Shown here in pieces: positions 61,544-64,000 of a stretch of DNA of 64,000 nt (position 1 is its first letter; each line of letters begins with the position of its first letter). This stretch comes from Spongiibacter tropicus DSM 19543 (lineage in GTDB: Bacteria; Pseudomonadota; Gammaproteobacteria; Pseudomonadales; Spongiibacteraceae): positions 1,244,463 to 1,308,462 of the forward strand of contig NZ_ATUS01000001.1 of assembly GCF_000420325.1 (NCBI RefSeq). Reading direction: 5' to 3'. The position numbers and the translations under genes were made by a program. A model generated the notes under the pieces. It did no database searches. It saw only the letters and a list, made by a program, of their open reading frames with translations, and was not told where the DNA came from.

Positions 61544-61575
61544 AGTATAATAAACTAATATCTAATTTCAATAGT
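61544..61575 (-). promoter_or_regulatory. promoter and operator-like site 5, Rieske A
   Basis: On the minus strand -35 TTGAAA (61571-61566), 16-bp spacer, -10 TATACT (61549-61544). Element ACTATTGAAATTAGA (61575-61561) covers the -35 and ends 2 bp before the glutathione-transferase stop codon. Confidence 0.75.
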
Positions 61576-61576
61576 T

Positions 61577-62191
61577 TTATAGTGCTGCCGCCCGCTGAAA
61601 TGCCGGCCGACTAAACAGCCGCTGCGCGTACGCGCGCACCTCGTCGCCAAAGGCCTCGTCGAGTTTGAAATGGCTGATCAGCAACAGGGCATAGCCCACC
61701 GAAATATCGGCCAGGGTAAACCTGTCGCCACAGAGAAAATCGCCCTCCACCCGCTGGAGCTGCGCGTTCAATACCGCCAAGCGCTCATTCACCATGGCCT
61801 GATAGTCGTCGGCTACCGCGGGCTGGCGCTGATCGGCGGGGAGGAAAAATCGGTAGCGCAGCGCCACCGCCTGCGGCCCGGCCAGTGCACACTCGCCGAA
61901 ATACAAGGCATTGAGATAGTGGCCGTAGGCGGGATGGTCGGCGGCGATTTCCAACGAGCCGTCGCCGTAACGCCCGGCGAGGTATTGCAAAATGGCGCAG
62001 GACTCATCCATTTCAACGTCGCCATCAATTAAGTAAGGCACCGAACCCAGCGGATTTACCGCCAAAAACTCCGGGGCTTTGAAGCGCGGCGGAAACGGCA
62101 TCGCCTTGAGTTCGTAGTCGGCGCCCAACTCTTCAAGCAGCCACAGGCAGCGCAGCGAGCGCGACCCGGCACAGTGATACAAGCTAATCAT
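61577..62191 (-). CDS. glutathione S-transferase family protein
   Basis: A 204-residue GST. N-terminal thioredoxin fold (MISLYHCAGSRSLRCLWLLEEL, with Ser at the likely catalytic site), the cis-Pro and glutathione-binding block NPLGSVPYLIDGD and DESCAILQYLAGRYG; C-terminal helical domain to residue 204. I choose ATG 62191 (AAGGAT upstream) over 62218. In catabolic clusters GSTs can isomerise, cleave ethers or remove reactive intermediates. It lies 53 bp downstream of the CoA-transferase gene in the same direction. Role unknown. Confidence 0.88.
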   Translation of the reverse strand: MISLYHCAGSRSLRCLWLLEELGADYELKAMPFPPRFKAPEFLAVNPLGSVPYLIDGDVEMDESCAILQYLAGRYGDGSLEIAADHPAYGHYLNALYFGECALAGPQAVALRYRFFLPADQRQPAVADDYQAMVNERLAVLNAQLQRVEGDFLCGDRFTLADISVGYALLLISHFKLDEAFGDEVRAYAQRLFSRPAFQRAAAL

Positions 62192-62222
62192 CTGACATCC
62201 TTTTATTATTAACGGCACAGTA

Positions 62223-62240
62223 CCCGGCGCGATTGCCGGG
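62223..62240. other. short GC hairpin
   Basis: CCCGGC (62223-62228) pairs with GCCGGG (62235-62240), between the CoA-transferase stop and the GST start. Same core as the hairpins at 52999 and 57173. Confidence 0.4.
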
Positions 62241-62244
62241 CAAA

Positions 62245-64000
62245 TTACATCAGACCGGCCTGCGCCAGCTGCTCATCGCTGGCGACTTCCAGCACACCAC
62301 GGCCAATCAAGTGTTCGATTTCCACCGCCGACAAGCCGAGCAGGCGACTGGCCAACTCGCGGGTGTGTTGCCCCTGTATCGGCGCAGGTTGCAGCGCAGG
62401 CTCAGGCAAATCACTGATCCCGGCGGGGCTGTTCTCGGTCACTAGCCGCCCTAAACCGGGCTGCTCAAACTCGCGAAAGAATCGCCGCTCGCGCAAATGG
62501 GCAACATCGCCAAACTCGCTGAGACGCAGCATTTTCCCCGCAGCGATGCCCGCCGCCTGCATACGCGCCATCACCTCGTCGGCCGTGTGCTGACAGGTCC
62601 ATTGCGCGACCTCGGCCTCAAGCGCCTCGCGCTGCGCCCGCCTGCCCTCGGCGTTGGCATAGGCCGCCAACGACGCCCAATCATCGCGGCCCAGCACCTG
62701 GCACAGCGCCTGCCAGTCGCGGTCGCTGCGCACTTCGACCACGCACCACATATCGTCACCCTTGCAGGGAAAAACATTGGCCGGGGCATCAAACTCGTAC
62801 TGATTTCCCTGTACTTTCAGCGAACCGGGCTGCAGCGATTCGCGGGCCAGCGGCACGGCCATGGCATTGAGTATGGCCTCGGCCTGAGAGAGCACGATCT
62901 TGCCGCCGCGCCCGCTGTCGCGGCGGCGCAGCAACTGCGCAAGAATGGCCACCGCCGCCACCCTCGCCACAAAGTGATCGGGAAAAATGGTGGTGCTGTC
63001 GCTGTAGCTATCGGGCACCCCCGGATAACTCCACAGCCCGGTGAGCCCCGCACTGGCGCGCACCAGCGGCCCATAGCCCATGCTCTTGGCCAGCGGCCCG
63101 GTGTTGCCCAGGGCGCTGCTCTCCAGCACAACAATGCGCGGATTGATTGCGCTCAGGCGGTCATAGCCAATACCCAGCGACTCCAGCGTGCCGGGCTTGA
63201 AATTGCTGAGCACCACGTCGGATTTCGCCACCAGTTGCTCGAACAGGGCAATGCCCTCTTTGCTGCGCAGATTCAGCCCCAGGGATTTTTTATTGCGACT
63301 GCCCTGGGCAAAAGATTCGCTGATCAGCTTGCCGTCGGCGCTCTGGCGCAAACCATCGGCAAAGGCGCGATTCTCCAGCTTGATGACCTCGGCACCCTGA
63401 TCGGCAAACAAGCGTCCAAGCTCCGCGCCCGCCACAATCACCCCAAGATCCAGCACCCGCAAGCCACTTAACGGACTCTGCGACGGCACCCCGGTAACGT
63501 CAGCTGGCCCCACTGGAGCACGTCGAATCGGACGGCACTCACCCAGCGTAGGCGCAGGATGACGAATCCCCATTCGACGACCATCAATTTCCACATAGCC
63601 GGAGGGTACATCTGCACTGTCTCCTCCGATCTCAACAGAGGTGAACGCTCCTCGGGCACGGAAATGCCCATTGCTAAACACCTGATCAGGCGTCGACACG
63701 GCGGCAATCGGCACACCGCGCCTCTGCCCCTCAGCCACCAACTCTTCGGCGCATTGTTCCCTGAAAAGCTCGGCGATAAGTGCGTTAATGTCTTTTATGA
63801 CTTTAATACGCTTGGCGATATTGCCGTACTCTGGATCCGTAAACGGATGGTCATCGCCCAGCCACTGAGACATACCCTGCCACTGCCTAGGGTTGAGTAC
63901 GCAAATCCGAACGTGGCCATCGCGACAAGGGAATATAGGGTAGACTTTGCCCACTGGCGGTCGCCCAAAAGAGGACACTTGCGCAGCCGACCTGCCAGCG
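62245..64000 (-). CDS. family III (CaiB/BaiF) CoA-transferase, two-domain form, 5' end beyond the window
   Basis: At least 585 residues are visible, and the frame stays open to base 64000, so the start is outside. The first part, to about residue 115, is the tail of one CaiB-type domain (GKVYPIFPCRDGHVRICVLN; EEYGNIA-like). A second, complete domain starts at SGLRVLDLGVIVAGAELGRL and contains EVIKLENRAFADGLR, RNKKSLGLNLRSKEG and VLSNFKPGTLESLG. In single-domain homologues an Asp acts as nucleophile after about residue 165. Tandem two-domain versions occur in acyl-CoA exchange and racemase-like proteins. It probably activates an acid of the pathway by CoA exchange. Confidence 0.85.
   Translation of the reverse strand, partial: AGRSAAQVSSFGRPPVGKVYPIFPCRDGHVRICVLNPRQWQGMSQWLGDDHPFTDPEYGNIAKRIKVIKDINALIAELFREQCAEELVAEGQRRGVPIAAVSTPDQVFSNGHFRARGAFTSVEIGGDSADVPSGYVEIDGRRMGIRHPAPTLGECRPIRRAPVGPADVTGVPSQSPLSGLRVLDLGVIVAGAELGRLFADQGAEVIKLENRAFADGLRQSADGKLISESFAQGSRNKKSLGLNLRSKEGIALFEQLVAKSDVVLSNFKPGTLESLGIGYDRLSAINPRIVVLESSALGNTGPLAKSMGYGPLVRASAGLTGLWSYPGVPDSYSDSTTIFPDHFVARVAAVAILAQLLRRRDSGRGGKIVLSQAEAILNAMAVPLARESLQPGSLKVQGNQYEFDAPANVFPCKGDDMWCVVEVRSDRDWQALCQVLGRDDWASLAAYANAEGRRAQREALEAEVAQWTCQHTADEVMARMQAAGIAAGKMLRLSEFGDVAHLRERRFFREFEQPGLGRLVTENSPAGISDLPEPALQPAPIQGQHTRELASRLLGLSAVEIEHLIGRGVLEVASDEQLAQAGLM

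Noticed and set aside
62497-63471. A 324-codon frame antisense to the CoA-transferase gene
   Set aside because: The opposite frame encodes clear CaiB-type motifs; this one is low-complexity and without a ribosome site.
63978-64000. GTG at 63978 as the start of the CoA-transferase
   Set aside because: The frame is open to the window edge and the visible protein begins in the middle of a CaiB domain, so the gene continues outside.

Overview
The window looks like chromosomal DNA of a GC-rich, aerobic, probably marine gammaproteobacterium. The inference rests on RlmA, YqcC, DinG, DUF3301, a moxR/bat operon, a bactofilin next to an M23 peptidase, a wax ester synthase and an initiator tRNA with typical gammaproteobacterial sequence. 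A Cellvibrionales/Spongiibacteraceae-like lineage would fit, but this is a guess from gene content. I see no insertion sequence, prophage, CRISPR array or plasmid origin.

Layout. 0-4.6 kb: PhnA-like protein, a bactofilin gene overlapping an M23 peptidase gene, a histone-deacetylase-fold hydrolase, and a repeat-rich lipoprotein across a two-way terminator. 4.9-10.9 kb: a rightward run with a hotdog thioesterase (TTG start), PH-domain membrane protein, DUF3301, Atm1-type ABC exporter, wax ester synthase/DGAT and a Ycf46-like AAA ATPase. 10.9-12.8 kb: glycosyltransferase and rlmA. 12.9-19.9 kb: a complete moxR-DUF58-DUF4381-VWA-VWA/TPR-BatD operon. 19.9-27.4 kb: EamA permease, a histidine-kinase-like protein with a plant-ethylene-receptor-type sensor, acyltransferase, outer-membrane protein, a GMC oxidoreductase facing a TetR regulator across two matching operators, and a YgjP-like peptidase. 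27.4-32.7 kb: a Cache hybrid kinase and a REC-PAS kinase divergent from a FixJ-type regulator. 32.8-37.6 kb: yqcC, dinG, an acyltransferase, an SDR and the tRNA.

37.9-64 kb is a catabolic island for a hydrophobic substrate that I cannot name. It holds a TonB-dependent receptor; a leftward beta-oxidation operon (SDR, acyl-CoA dehydrogenase, HSD10-like SDR, enoyl-CoA hydratase, thiolase); a TetR regulator; a leftward operon of GMC alcohol oxidase, acyl-CoA dehydrogenase and aldehyde dehydrogenase; a rightward operon of ferredoxin, P450cam-like P450, OB-fold protein, thiolase-fold Ltp2-like protein, hydratase-family protein, ferredoxin reductase and second ferredoxin; and a leftward set of CoA-transferase (cut by the window end), glutathione transferase, two paralogous Rieske oxygenases and an acyl-CoA ligase. 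A plausible flow is uptake, P450 or Rieske hydroxylation, oxidation to an acid, CoA activation, beta-oxidation, and retro-aldol cleavage.

The most striking regulatory signal is a 15-bp element of the form nCTAn-N5-TTAGA at five promoters of this island. In each case it overlaps the -35 or -10 box, as a repressor site would. One copy lies in front of the TetR gene, so that TetR is the obvious candidate regulator. This regulon and the ethylene-receptor-like protein, whose phospho-acceptor histidine is replaced by glutamate, are the two best candidates for new biology here.
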